Assembly (NCBI GenBank): GCA_020002185.1
Contig: CM034531.1
Coordinates: forward strand, 77,984,291 to 78,048,290
Source: Paraescarpia echinospica
Taxonomy: Eukaryota; Annelida; Polychaeta; Sabellida; Siboglinidae
Direction of reading: 5' to 3'
DNA: 64,000 bases
The position numbers and the translations under genes were made by a program. Shown here piece after piece: positions 1 to 12,700 of this stretch. Position 1 is the first letter of the stretch. Each line of letters opens with the position of its first letter. The notes under the pieces were generated by a model, which saw nothing but the letters and a program-made list of their open reading frames with translations, was not told where the DNA came from and ran no database searches.

Positions 1-1949
1 ACTTTGTGCCATCTAATTCTACTGTACATACATGTTTCAACATACAGGCTGTACGTGTACACACACGCATCTGTGTATATATGCATGCACACACCTATAC
101 ACGTTACACACATATGTTCACGCATACCAAAAATAGAAAAGTGAGCGAAAAATTTACAACTGTCAAACTCGTCCCCAAAATGCTTTTTTGAATGATTGCT
201 AGTACCATTACGGTTCGTCGGATCCCAACAATCTTGATATCGTTTGAGAGTTTACACTTTCTGCTATTCAACCATATAAATGGTTTCCTGATATTCATTC
301 ATTCATATATGAGGAAAACAGCTGCAATCAGTGTACTGAGTACCCGCCACCAACATCATTTGGAACCGTACAGAACACCAAAAATGGCATGATTGTAGGT
401 CCGTTTATAGGTGTTCTATGAACGGTTACCGGGAAATATAGATGATGGTAGAATAACAAAAGTGCATCCTTTCAAATAATACCAAGATAGTCGGGACAGG
501 TCGAGCCGTGAGGGTGCTAGCAACTGTAGAATTTCATGTTTTGGACGTGTTCTGAGTTGTTCATTTTTCGCTCGCTTATCTATTTTTGCGCATACACATA
601 TGTATGTATAATAATATATATATTTTTTTAATTGTCACTATACATGTATACATATTACAATACAAATCTGTTCATATACCTACACATAAGAACTTCTTTT
701 ACCACAACCTAGTCAATGCTGGACACTAGAATGCGGTCACGACATTCACCAATAACATGTGATTATACATATCTTGATAAACACACAGGTAAAGGGTTAA
801 TCTAGCATTGTCAGTCAGTCCGGTTTGTAATGGAGCAAGAGTTAATACACCTCCCCATGCACACATTCCACAGACGTTTTATATTGTGCGCTCGCAACGT
901 AATGACCCCCTTCGTTATATATTTCCCCAGATAACAGGCGGCAAACATTATCATTTTGTAGAAAATTAACTGCATGTAGACGCCGCTACTGACGGCTGAA
1001 GGGCCTGCCATTGTTGACGAGTCACGCGAGAGTAAGATAAATTAGTGGAGCACCTGAATATGGCCATTAAAACGACAATGGATTGGCAGTAAAGCGTCTG
1101 TGTTTTGGGGAGATAATTAAATTTAAAATTCAAAATCCTTGAATTTTACATGCAGCCAACCAGAATGTTTGATGGGGTAGGCATTTTTTGGGAACCAGAA
1201 CAACAAGTGTCCATGGCTTTGACTAACCTGACAGAACCACAGCAGAAGTGTCCTTGACAGACCAGACAGATCCACAACATAAGAGTTCTTGACAAACCCG
1301 CCAACCATCCTGTATCGGAGACTTTTGAGAGCATACGTGAATGGAAGATCTTCTGTGCTGATCCCATAAGATGGGACATTATAAGGGTTTCACAGAGGTC
1401 AACACCCAGGTCAACTCTTATTTTTATCACATCTTTATTTGCCCCGTATACAATATACCGCCAGTTGAGACGTGCATAGTAAACAATACCATTATGTAGT
1501 AGTTATCTCTGTAACTCTATAAACAATCATGCCTTTTCATGCTACGTGTGTTTAGCACTCACTAAGGAAGCTGTCATGTTTTGCACAAAAAATACTTTTT
1601 AACCCCTCCCCAAAGTCATACATAAAATAGGTCAGTGAAAAGTTGAAGGATCATGGCACTTTGGTTGTGCTGGCCTGTGTGGGTATTCAAGAAACAGCCG
1701 TAGTCAATGGCTTGAGGGCTGTTTGCGTACACTTCAATGTATCATTTGGTGAAGTTTCTTGAGGGGAATGCAGCTTGACAGACAGATGGAGAGATTGGCT
1801 GATGTGAGGCAGATAAGTAAATATGGCGATTGCTGGTGGAGCAAGGTTGCCAGAGAGGCACAGCTTTAGAAAGTCATCATGGATCACAGGACCTTGCAAT
1901 GAAATGAGTCTTAAAGTTTAGAGTGACTAATTGGTGTAAGTGGCTGTGT
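1..1949. other. Upstream non-coding DNA, no gene seen
   Basis: AT-leaning sequence with only short chance ORFs and stops in all frames. There are short runs of TATA/CACA-type simple sequence near 60-120 and 590-660, and a loosely repeated 'tgacagacca'-like motif near 1215-1300. I see no splice-bounded coding segment and no RNA gene. Confidence 0.6.
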
Positions 1950-2686
1950 TGCGGTCACACCAACACACTGCAGTTCCTGCTGCTGTCACCCCTACACTCC
2001 TCTCAGATCCCCATTGTGTTCACTCTAGTTTCTTGTCTGATCAGAAGACTGTACATGTAGCAGTGCAGATTGTAGTCGCTCACCCATGACGCCATGTTGG
2101 TAATCGCAATAGCCAGCGGTCATATCCAAGAGGCCAGTGCAGTGACCACAGCGGCTCGTGGATTGCTTGTACGGGGGTCAGTGGCACGCATACCCCGATA
2201 TGGTGACCGTGCTGTGAAGCTGTGCCATTGACACCAGTCAACCAGAACAATCACTTGCCCTGTCTCTGCTGCATGAATGGCGGCCGTTCTCAGCAATTGA
2301 GGACAGCTACAACAAGGACTGTGTAGCGGCGGTGGCGGCAGTGACGTATGCTGACTCTGTACACAATGAGAGAACTCTGCTGCGTCACAGCGCTTCATTC
2401 ACCTGCCGAATGTCAACGGCACTGGTCGAAACAGACTACTGCAGTGCTGCCTACACACGTCCAGGCGGTGTGTGTCTGTGAGCGTGTTTGATTACCTCGG
2501 CTCAGATTACTGCCGGTGCCTACCCACAGGGGGACTAAATACCCTGGTGCTGGGGAACTGACTGTCTTGGGATAGCTGATAGGGGACGGTGTGAGCCAGC
2601 CGTGGACTGGGAGACGAGTGTCACCACCAACAAGGTGACAGTGAGGAACTGTTTCTGTCCCTGCGTTGAGGGAGCCCAGCCTCTGG
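1950..2686 (+). promoter_or_regulatory. Probable promoter / 5' UTR region of the CCDC177-like gene
   Basis: Base composition changes here to a more GC- and CpG-containing, non-repetitive stretch that runs into the first coding exon. The reading frame of that exon is closed by a TGA at 2642-2644, so the ATG at 2687 is the first ATG after an in-frame stop. No clear TATA box could be fixed. An alternative is that a pyrimidine-rich stretch ending near 2670 or 2681 is a 3' splice site and that true first exons lie further upstream. Confidence 0.35.
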
Positions 2687-3054
2687 ATGAATCAGTGTCA
2701 GTTCAAGGGAGCAGTGAGGGTGTCGTCTGCGGGTGCCAAGTCTCCCGTCGCGCGGGTCCGGCCTCAGTCGAACTTCAGTGGCGCTCTCGGGTGCAAGGTG
2801 GACAGGGTCACGCTGGCGGAGAGTTGCCCGGATCTTTGTGGTGGCAAGTCGCACGAACGCGATCACGCCACCGAGCAGACATGTCTCGAGAAGATTGACA
2901 GCGCCATCTCGCTGTCGGCCGACAACAACGACAATGATGTCCACTCGCCGAACGGTTGCGAGGCCGGAGCAGTCGGAGACAAGACTTGTGATGATGAATC
3001 GAATCATTCGCAACATTCGCCTGCACACAAGAGTGTCTGTTGCTCACTTTGCAG
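2687..3054 (+). CDS. Putative coding exon 1 of CCDC177-like gene
   Basis: This is 368 nt opening with ATG and ending at CAG|GTAAAA, a good 5' splice site, in phase 2. The encoded 122 residues are hydrophilic and probably disordered. There is an Asp/Asn/His-rich stretch near residues 80-110 and a terminal CC-x2-C just before the splice. If spliced to 40150 the border codon becomes AGG (Arg), followed by a Lys-rich stretch, and the frame stays open through 13 more exons. The link across about 37 kb rests only on phase and strand. The conserved N-terminal block of vertebrate CCDC177 was not seen here. The Kozak context (T at -3) is weak. It could instead be an internal exon or belong to another transcript. 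Confidence 0.5.
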
Positions 3055-5369
3055 GTAAAATCGTTGCTTTCTTCTAGACACGACCCCTTAAAAATCACAA
3101 CCTTTTTTCGGTTTCCGTATCTAGATTAAGTGAGATACTTGTATTTCAGGTTGTCGTACTGTGGATATCAAGCAAAATCGGTTTGGTGATAAACAGACGT
3201 ACAAGGTAGTTGGCTGGTTTCATAACCAGTACTGGTGTGGTCTCTCTCTCAAACTGGTTTCTCATCATAAAATGTGTTGCTTCTTTTACTGACAGCTATA
3301 ACACTATGAGTGCATAACCGCTGGCAATGTACACGGCTCCACTGCTCCACTGCTCCACTGCTCCACTGTACATGTTACACTTGACTACACCAGCATACAT
3401 AATGAGATTGTCTTGAGTAAGACAAGATCCAGTGGCGTTGTATGCATGTCTCTTGTTTCTGCATGCTTTATGTGCACACATCACGAAGTGTGTATTGTTG
3501 CACATCAAAGGCAATGACAGGTCTGTGTGGGGTGAGGGCCACAGTGGTGACACTCCACATGTACAGCTACAGCATTGTACCAACACGTGCCACTGTGTGA
3601 TATCTGAACCTGTGTTCCCAAACTCAATTCGCATACAGCACAAGATTCATTAAACATTTCTTGAATGCAACACACAATTCTAGAATTACCCTTATAAATA
3701 TCCATCATCAGAGTTCACCCCTTCAAATGTGTCTAAAAATTACTTATCTGCATTAATGAATTCAGACATTCATTTTTTTATTTTTATGGAGCAAGGCATT
3801 TAAAATGATTTGAGAGTTTTTATCTGCGACACAGGAAATGGGTTAGACATTTGGTTGTAGATGGGGAACAGTTGATATCTCTGCTGGCAGTTCATTATGT
3901 GGTGTTTTTAGATACTTTCTTCACTTATACTTGTTGCAATAGGGTTGTTTTTTTATAACACATTTGCCTGTGACACTATCACACTTTTCTATGTATGTTG
4001 AACAGCTTACCTTGATAGACTTTGAAATTACTTAACTTTAATTTACATTAGGAATATATTCTGTTTACATAGCCTGGCCTATTTGCTGGCACCAAAGTTT
4101 GACACAGACGTAGTGCATAAAACACTGAACAGGTGTGTTACCTGTGCACGTCATACAAAAAGGTTTTGTATGGTGCTGGGCGTAATACAGTCAACATGGC
4201 CTTCAGGCAGCATTCAGTTCTGACTGTTTGGTACTGGAACATTCCGGCGAACTCCCATTGAGAATGGTGTCACATGGGGAGGGGGTAGGGATTGAGAGAG
4301 GAGCGTTTCTTTGCACCCGGACACTTCCCTAACAATATTGATGTGTCCTATTATATCCGGGGGGGGGGTACCTGTGACTAAGACGGGTGAGACATTGTTA
4401 TGTGATTGGTATGGTGAAAATCCTCTCATCCGAAAAGTCAACATCGCAAAACCTTTGTGAGGCTTGGTAGTGTTGCAGTTCACACTTCCACTCTGAAAAA
4501 AAACAGGTCCTAGTTCAAGATGTGGACCAGGCAAGCCACGGTACATTTTGTGTAAAAACTTGGAATTGAGTATTGGGGGTGGGTATTCCTCATGATTTGT
4601 CTGATAACGATAATGTCAAGTCTTGTTTTGTTAATTTGGGATGTAAAAGGAAGACATGCTTTCTGGCTGTGACCTCTCTCAGTGCCTTCTGGAAAAAGCT
4701 GAGTGATTGAATGAAGCCTTGTGAAACTGTCAAATTCTAGCATATATATACAGATGGGAAAGGAAGAAGACAATTTCCGTCCTTGATAATAGCTCCCTGG
4801 GACACCTACCAATTGAACACTTCTGTAGTTCACAGGAGAACACAAACACATTCAGTACTTACAGTGTGTTAGAAGTGAATACTGCCACCAATATGTAGAA
4901 CAGACACCCACCCTCTCCCTCGCCTCTTCTGGCTTATAGTTGTTGAAACAATATCAGCTTTGTCACATCCCCTGCATGACATCTGCCATGTAACTGTAAA
5001 CATCTGTTACACTGATGCACAAGAACGTTACAGCCATGCAACAACTTGGTGTTAAAGGAAAGACCCGCATCGTTGCAAGCAGCGTGGGAATGTCTTGCTC
5101 TACTATATATTATATAGGTGCAGTATGACCACTGATTGTGCTTACAGGGTGTCATGTTGGCTCCGGTTGCATAGGTAAGCAGCCGGATCCATAACTATCT
5201 TTCTGGTCCATCTTGCTGAGAACTGTTCACCTACAGATGCTTTTTGTACCCATCGTGATGATCTCGTGTAGATGGAAGCCCCGTGGTTGTGGCCGAACAA
5301 TGACGTGTCACAGTGTAAACTGCTCATATGTGTGTAATATGGATGTACCATATTCTTATCAGAAGTGTT
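3055..5369 (+). other. Intron 1, 5' segment: no gene seen
   Basis: Non-coding. It holds four perfect copies of an 8-bp unit CTCCACTG at 3337-3368 and a G run near 4361-4369. Short ORFs on both strands have no splice support or recognisable product. Confidence 0.6.
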
Positions 5370-5645
5370 AGATTCTTACTACGAGCCTGGCTAAGCCAGT
5401 CTGTCATTGGCCTGGCACTTACTATGAGCTTGGCTAGCCTAATCATCACAAGTCTTGTTAGGCACTGTATATGCCAACTTATTGGGGAGGGAATGGGCCA
5501 ACTTTCCAAGAGATTAGTTAAACCAACCATAAGTCTGGCAAAGCCAGCTTATCGGGGGATTGACTAGACCAAGTTATAAGGAGCCCGGGTAGGCCCATGG
5601 ATTAGCCGGGCCATCCCAATTTTTCAAAAGCTTAACGACCATATA
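5370..5645. repeat. Degenerate leading edge of the 50-bp minisatellite
   Basis: Diverged units share words such as 'ctggctaa', 'accaa' and 'taagga' with the 50-bp array that follows, but spacing and sequence have decayed. This looks like the older flank of the array. Confidence 0.55.
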
Positions 5646-6843
5646 CCAGGAGTCTGACTTAAAGTAAGATATTAGGAGACTGGCTAAACCACCTACCAGG
5701 AGTCTGACTTAAAGTAAGATATTAGGAGACTGGCTAAACCATCTACCAGGACTATGACTTAAAGTAAGATATTAGGAGACTGGCTAAACCAACTACCAGG
5801 ACTATGACTTAAAGTAAGATATTAGGAGACTGGCTAAACCAACTACCAGGAATCTGACTTAAAGTAACATATTAGGAGACTGGTTAAACCAACTACCAGG
5901 AGTCTGACTTAAAGTAACATATTAGGAGACTGGCTAAACCAACTACCAGGAGTCTGACTTAAAGTAACATATTAGGAGACTGGCTAAACCAACTACCAGG
6001 AGTCTGACTTAAAGTAACATATTAGGAGACTGGCTAAGACATCTAACAGGAGTCTGACTTAAAGTAACATATTAGGAGACTGGCTAAGACATCTAACAGG
6101 AGTCTGACTTAAAGTAACATATTAGGAGACTGGCTAAGACATCTAACAGGAGTCTGACTTAAAGTAACATATTAGGAGACTGGCTAAACCAACTACCAGG
6201 AGTCTGACTTAAAGTAACATATTAGGAGACTGGCTAAGACATCTAACAGGAGTCTGACTTAAAGTAACATATTAGGAGACTGGCTAAGACATCTAACAGG
6301 AGTCTGACTTAAAGTAACATATTAGGAGACTGGCTAAGACATCTAACAGGAGTCTGACTTAAAGTAACATATTAGGAGACTGGCTAAACCAACCACCAGG
6401 AGTCTGACTTAAAGTAACATATTAGGAGATTGGCTAAACCAACTACCAGGAGTCTGACTTAAAGTAACATATTAGGAGACTGGCTAAACCAACTACCAGG
6501 AGTCTGACTTAAAGTAACATATTAGGAGACTGGCTAAGACATCTAACAGGAGTCTGACTTAAAGTAACATATTAGGAGATTGGCTAAACCAACCACCAGG
6601 AGTCTGACTTAAAGTAACATATTAGGAGATTGGCTAAACCAACTACCAGGAGTCAGACTTAAAGTAACATATTAGGAGACTGGCTAAACCAACTACCAGG
6701 AGTCTGACTTAAAGTAACATATTAGGAGACTGGCTAAGACATCTAACAGGAGTCTGACTTAAAGTAACATATTAGGAGATTGGCTAAACCAACTACCAGG
6801 AGTCTGACTTAAAGTAACATATTAGGAGATTGGCTAAACCAAC
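5646..6843. repeat. 50-bp minisatellite, about 24 copies
   Basis: The unit reads ctaccaggagtctgactt then aaagtaacatattaggagac then tggctaaaccaa, with an exact 50-bp period. Copies near the left edge carry 'aagtaagat', later ones 'aagtaacat'. The unit junction exists in two states, 'aaccaactaccagg' and 'aagacatctaacagg', which alternate in blocks. Adjacent copies are nearly identical, which points to recent homogenisation in the centre and right part. There are no unique spacers, so it is not a CRISPR array. Confidence 0.95.
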
Positions 6844-7010
6844 TAATAATAAATAACACATTTTGATAGGCTGTTTCCAATTGACTTTATATAATTGTGA
6901 GCAATTAGTGAAATACTAAAATAGACATTTTAGAAACCTGTATTTGTAATTGTTTTTGTTGTTCATATCGTGTGTATTTATTCTTGTGCCAAATTCAGCA
7001 AGTCAGCAAG

Positions 7011-7085
7011 TTGTATTAGGTGTAGTTGTATTAGGTGTAGTTGTATTAGGTGTAGTTGTATTAGGTGTAGTTGTATTAGGTGTAG
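7011..7085. repeat. 15-bp repeat, 5 perfect copies
   Basis: Unit TTGTATTAGGTGTAG at 7011, 7026, 7041, 7056 and 7071. Because 15 is a multiple of three it creates a short Val/Leu/Gly ORF, which I regard as chance. Confidence 0.95.
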
Positions 7086-8139
7086 TTGACCTGTTTGGAC
7101 ATCTTAGGATCTCTAAGACAGTGTCTGTAGGTAAATGCATTCCTCCAGTTACCAACATAGCTTAACTCACTTTTTTGCCATTTAATGCAGTGATTTATGT
7201 AAATACACCACCTTTTTCAACAGTTTATACACCAAAAAGTCAAATATAAATACTATTTATACTTTATAAAATCAAACAAAGAATAAATTATACATTAAAT
7301 TTAATCAACAGATTGTCTTGCATATTTATCTCTTTTAAGATAGCCTATTTGAATTTAATAATGTGTATTTGAGCTTTTAATAGAGTGTATCAATCAAGTG
7401 TATTTGGTCTGCATTTGACATTTTACAACAGAGTGTACCAACATTTGGCTTGACTGTACATATGAAATGGTAAAATGCCACTTTTTTATATTTGATTCAG
7501 AAAAGCGCAGTTGACCCCCAACTCGGCTTGAAGGACAGAGATGAATTAATTTTGCCAAGGTGTTGCTGTTGCCTAGCAGGGACACAACATTCTTTGGTCT
7601 GTTGGTGTTATTTCTTTTGTTCCTTCTTGACTGTGACCTGAATTTAAACTCATGGTGTATTCAATCAAGATCTTTTATGGATGCATCAGTAGTGGACAAT
7701 GGAACTGGTCAAGATTGGTATTGGTGACTAGCCAGACTACAGTGGAGTGGGGAGATGTGAAGGTCATTTGGAGGCATGTCCAGTCACATGTACCCCACTG
7801 TTTATGTGTGTTGATGACACAACAAGGGTAGTTACCCTTGTAGAGCATGGTCTCTGGCCCCTTGTCTGCCTACCCTGGTGCCACAGTAGTGGACATGGTC
7901 TGCATGCTTGCATGTTTCCTGGCACATGCCGAGTCATTCTACTTAATCGCTATGCATATCACCTGTATGGCTCATGCTGGGATACTTGTATGCTTGTTTC
8001 CAAGCGTCTGAGAACATTGATTCTAATTCAGACAGTGAGTACTTGGTATGGAGCAGTGGGGTTGCTGCTAGCTTTGTGGGTGGCTGTAAGTGCCCAGTCA
8101 GGCAGTTTGAAAATTGACTGAAGTAAAGACTCTACTTTA

Positions 8140-8475
8140 TAACAGTAGCCATTTTATGTTTATGATCTGATTGTCAGTGGGCCATTACAGTCACTACACA
8201 ACCTTAGTTGTGTAACTAAAGTGAAGTGAGTCCATGCTAAGTTGCACATTTTCCTTTGTCTGGGAACTTTTACTTGTAGACAGGGTACAGGGTGTGGGTA
8301 GTAAAAACGCTATTTCACTGTGGAACCATTTTACATTTATTGTGTGATTTTCTATGGGCCATTACAGTTGCACAGAGTCATAATTCCGTAGTGATACAAC
8401 TTCAGTGGAGTGAATGCAAAGCAGATTACACATTTACCCCCTGTGTGGGATCTTACTTCCCCTTGGATAGATGCC
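8140..8475. repeat. Degenerate direct duplication of about 170 bp
   Basis: The two halves share ordered words: 'ccattttac/atg-ttta', 'tgggccattacagt', 'agtg-gagtga', 'cacatttwcc' and 'tgtgtgggatcttacttcc' against 'tgtctgggaacttttactt'. The similarity is imperfect, so the duplication is old. Confidence 0.5.
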
Positions 8476-9444
8476 AGAAAAAAGGATAATTTACTCCAAT
8501 CACATACCATCCTGCATGAGAAAGAGCATAATCTGCACTGGTCCATACTAAATTTACTCTGTACTCATTAGTATTTTTTCTAGGTATGGATTTACACATA
8601 GTCTATCAACATTTGGTCAGACAAACATAAACTATATAACTGTAACAAATAATGTCTTCCACTGATTGAAACCATAGGCTTCCACTGTTCACATCAGTCT
8701 ATTACACTGGGCTACTTTTGAGGGCTTCCTGCAGGTAACAATTACAAACTGGAACAAACTATTTGTTTAAGTACAAAACATGTTTGTCGGTTTCCATGCA
8801 ACATTGCAGGAAATACTGAAATAGCAATGGCTACTCATCTGTTTAATGACAGTCCAGTCACCAGGTCTGGACACGCAACATACTTAACCAGGCTATCTAT
8901 TACTGAGGTGTAGCACAGACTTAATTGCAGGGAGGTGCCTTTCGTAGATGAACAACTAAGCAACGGTGTGTTGTGTTATGATGTTACATAGGACTGAAAA
9001 GTAACAATAAAATACACACACCGTTTTAATATTTAGTCTGAAAATAAGTTGATGTGTCTATAAAACCATTGAAAGTATTGATTTTTAGTACCAATAAATA
9101 GCTTTTGTCTGGGTACTGATTATGTTGAAATGTTCTAATGGTATTGCCGAGTGATATTTCTGGAAGTGGTCGGGAAATGCGGAAGTGCGGAAGACAGAAC
9201 TGTTCTACTTGTTGAAAATGTTAGTTATCTTAACTGAGGTTTTACTGGCAGTTATCAATATTATAAAACAGTTAATTCTCTGTTTGTATGTGCACCCACA
9301 TCTCCATCAGTTTTGCATGTATCGGGCTGAAATTTTGCATGTGTTCTAACGGGCCTATTGAGATGGTTCGTAGGTTTAAAAATTTTCTAAATTCGTCCGG
9401 GGTGTGGAGAACTTGGGGGACTCAATATTTCAAAACGCTGTACG

Positions 9445-9740
9445 TGGAATAATTTAATGTTTTTCTATATCATCATAACGATAATTATGCCATCTACAAT
9501 GTATGCAGACATTTTAAATACTGTAGTTTTTAAGTTATTGACGTTTGAAAATCATATGTGCTTAACATGCACGAGGTCTACCTGTCCCTGGTCACGTAAG
9601 CATTTTTTGGAGTTCCAGCCACGGAATTTAATGTTTTTGTATATCATTGTACAGGTAATTATTTCATGTACAAATGTGTCACTGGGTGTATGCAGACAAA
9701 TGTATTAGTTTTTATGTTATTAACGTTACAAAATCCCAGA
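9445..9740. repeat. Degenerate direct duplication of about 170 bp
   Basis: Both halves contain 'ggaat-aatttaatgttttt', 'tatatcat', 'gtaattatttcatgtacaa' or a variant, 'atgcagac', and 'agtttttatgttattaacgtt' or a variant, in the same order. This looks like an old tandem duplication. Confidence 0.5.
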
Positions 9741-12700
9741 CGTATAACCCAGCTGCCTGTTGTCCTAAGAACTAGGCCAGTGACCAGTTACAATTTATTA
9801 ATGCGTGTAGGCTGGAAATATTTGTGATGGGTTTGGGGTGTCTGGAACTCAGATGTTCGACATTTGAGGTTTGGTCTTTTTTTCCTGGGCAATGCTGGGT
9901 ACCTCAGCCAGTATTACATTAAATAGAGGTTTTTATTAATGCTTAATGCTTTACTTAACTATAAATATGTTAAGATATAGCTGAACATTACAACTGCAGG
10001 TACAATTAAAAGGCGTTTCCTTTCCGTATCAATTTAGTATTACTAGTAAAATCTAAAAAAGGGCCATTTTGGCACTAAATGCTGTTTGTTGCACATCTGG
10101 AAGTATTCTAACAACTGCTGTGCACTGGGCATGATGTTGATTGGTGCATGATATCGTTTAAAACTTTACAAATACAAGACCCCAGGCTTTGAAGTCTAAA
10201 ATTGGCTGTTTAAGATTGATGTCAGGAAGACCAGGCCATTACCTATTGAATCGCCTCTCGTGGGTTACCACAATGAAAGAGCACATACCAAAGGCACTCC
10301 TAATAGTGTCATACACTCTGTTTGTCACCAGTTGGAGTGTCTTGCAATTTGTCATGAGAACCAAGCGCCCTTTAAATGGAGCTCCAGTCAGTTCTGTCTA
10401 AGAGAGTCATTCCGAATGAGCAAGTGTTCCCGCGATATCGGACGTTGTTGGCATTGTCACCAACGCACTGATTCGGGTTGAACTACGGGAGAATTTAATT
10501 TTGTAAAACACATTGATGACCACCGCTGAACTGGCAGTCTTAGCTCCCGTGGACCTACAACTGGCTTCTTTATAATTATTGGGTCCTTGGTCTCCATTGA
10601 CAAGATCTGATGGTATTATACTTAGACAATGTTTTTTGTGTAATGTTTTGCAATCACCAGCGTGCCCCGACTGCCGAGTTGCCACATCTGTAAATAAACT
10701 TAGATGTGTGGTTTTATAAATAGGCTACGGATGAAGTATTGAAAGTCAGTGTAGACCTTATATGATAAGTGAAGGTCAATATTGACCATATATGGTGTTT
10801 TTTTGTATTTTATAAACATCCCACTTTGGGATAATGAACTTTCCAAGGTGTTTCACGTTGAAACCTGTCAGAATTGCTGTGTGAATCACCCATCGACAAG
10901 GTGTTTATCCATTACACTACCAGTTGCCCCCTGCTGTCTGCCCCAGTTAGATGCAACTGTAGTTTCAACGTCTCGGCCAATAGACAAACATATTCAATTT
11001 ACATTCCTGTGACACATACCTGGTATGACATCATTGATTACAAACAACATTCGGGGTTCCAACATCCACACTCTTTTCATAATGTTATGTGCTAGCTGGG
11101 GTATAAAGCATCCAGGTATATCTAGAGGCCATATCTACCCTTAGTTTATACTACTACAGTAATACAAAATATTGATATTTATATACTGGCCTGCATAGCT
11201 GGGGTATAAGCAGCCTATGGAATGGAACTAAACGTGGATTGTAGTTCATCTTCAAGTAAACAACACTTTGCCAATCTGATGTACACGAGTTGGATATTAA
11301 TGCTTTTTAACTTAAGACATATACATATATATATATTGGGTCAATAAAATCAAGATTTGTGATTCAGGAAAAAATTATTTACCATAAAATTCAAATCCAC
11401 AAATGTAGGGTGGGATCCACTAGGGTGATAACCCCTGTATTATGAGGATTGAGGGTACATAGTGGTTTAGCACTGGGTGTTCGCCACATAGTTCATCAGT
11501 GAGCCACTGGGATGGACGGAGTGACAGTGCATGTATGTACAGTGTACTCGCAGGTAACGAGGGTACAGCAGGGTGAACCTTGACACTATAAACATGTGTG
11601 CACGGAGCCTCTCTGCTGATTATCTCTCACCTGCCCCTTTCTTTACATATGTACTCCTAACCAGTTATGACATACGTGGCTGCAGATAAACCCACTTACC
11701 TCGCCCTAATCTCAGTCTGGGACCATGGCTGCTGTTTACCTGTAGGGCTGGGATTACACGGAAAGATGATGTAACAGTATCGGTTGTGGCATACAACGGC
11801 TGTTTTGTGGATGGAAACAGCAGCAATACTTTCAGTGCCACCTGATGGCAGATATTTTTAATACTAAACTGTTGTACAACAAAAGTAACATTTATTAATG
11901 AATAAACATATAATAATATAGTGTAAACATTTTGTTAGTACATGACAGTTGACAGCCAAATAGATCTGGGCTAAAAAGTCAAGAATCTCTAACATTTCAA
12001 AATGTCAAAATTATGCAAATATACAAAAATGTAAACACAAGATAAAAATAACACATTATAAATGGTAATATTTTAATATCTTCTGAGCTGAATCAAACAA
12101 GATACTGTATAATTATGCTTCCTGAGTAGGAGCTTCTAGAATACAACAATATATTTATTTCTGAGTTTCTAATTAATAAAAATTACAATATGTGGTGCAC
12201 CTGTGTGATGAAATGATGTTATCATATTACAAAGTATACATTCTTTTTAATTTTAACATGTAACATATTTGTGAAGCATTATTCTGATCATGATCTTTTT
12301 GTATTGAATATTTGTTGTAAAAACGGTCAGGTTGTGTATTATTTATTACTGAATGTTGCCAATCGGACCCAGTGTGTACACGTACACAGGCAGGTTAAAC
12401 CAGAGTAAACCTGAATTGGAAGAATATAATTACTTTCTTAGAAGGAAGTTTGTTGCGTGCCCCTGGCAGTCCATGTAAATATGTTGAATCGGCTAGCATC
12501 AAAGCTTTATGATCATTGTCGTTTCTATACACTTGCCCGGAGCAACATAATTAAGTTAATTTAAAATGCCATGCAGGCAGTTTTATTGGCAGATATTTTG
12601 CATGATTGCTACAGCAGTCTGATTATGTCAAAGCAGTTTTGTTGACTTAGAATACCTCGTTTATATCTTGCTGACGGCATATGTCAGGTACAACAATGCT

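Noticed and set aside
2621..3098. Overlapping ORFs in other frames over exon 1, including minus-strand 135 aa
   Set aside because: They are shadows of the GC-rich exon. The chosen frame is the one that ends at the donor in the phase needed by exon 2.
5646..6843. CRISPR-like direct repeats
   Set aside because: The 50-bp units are contiguous with no unique spacers and the context is animal DNA; this is a minisatellite.
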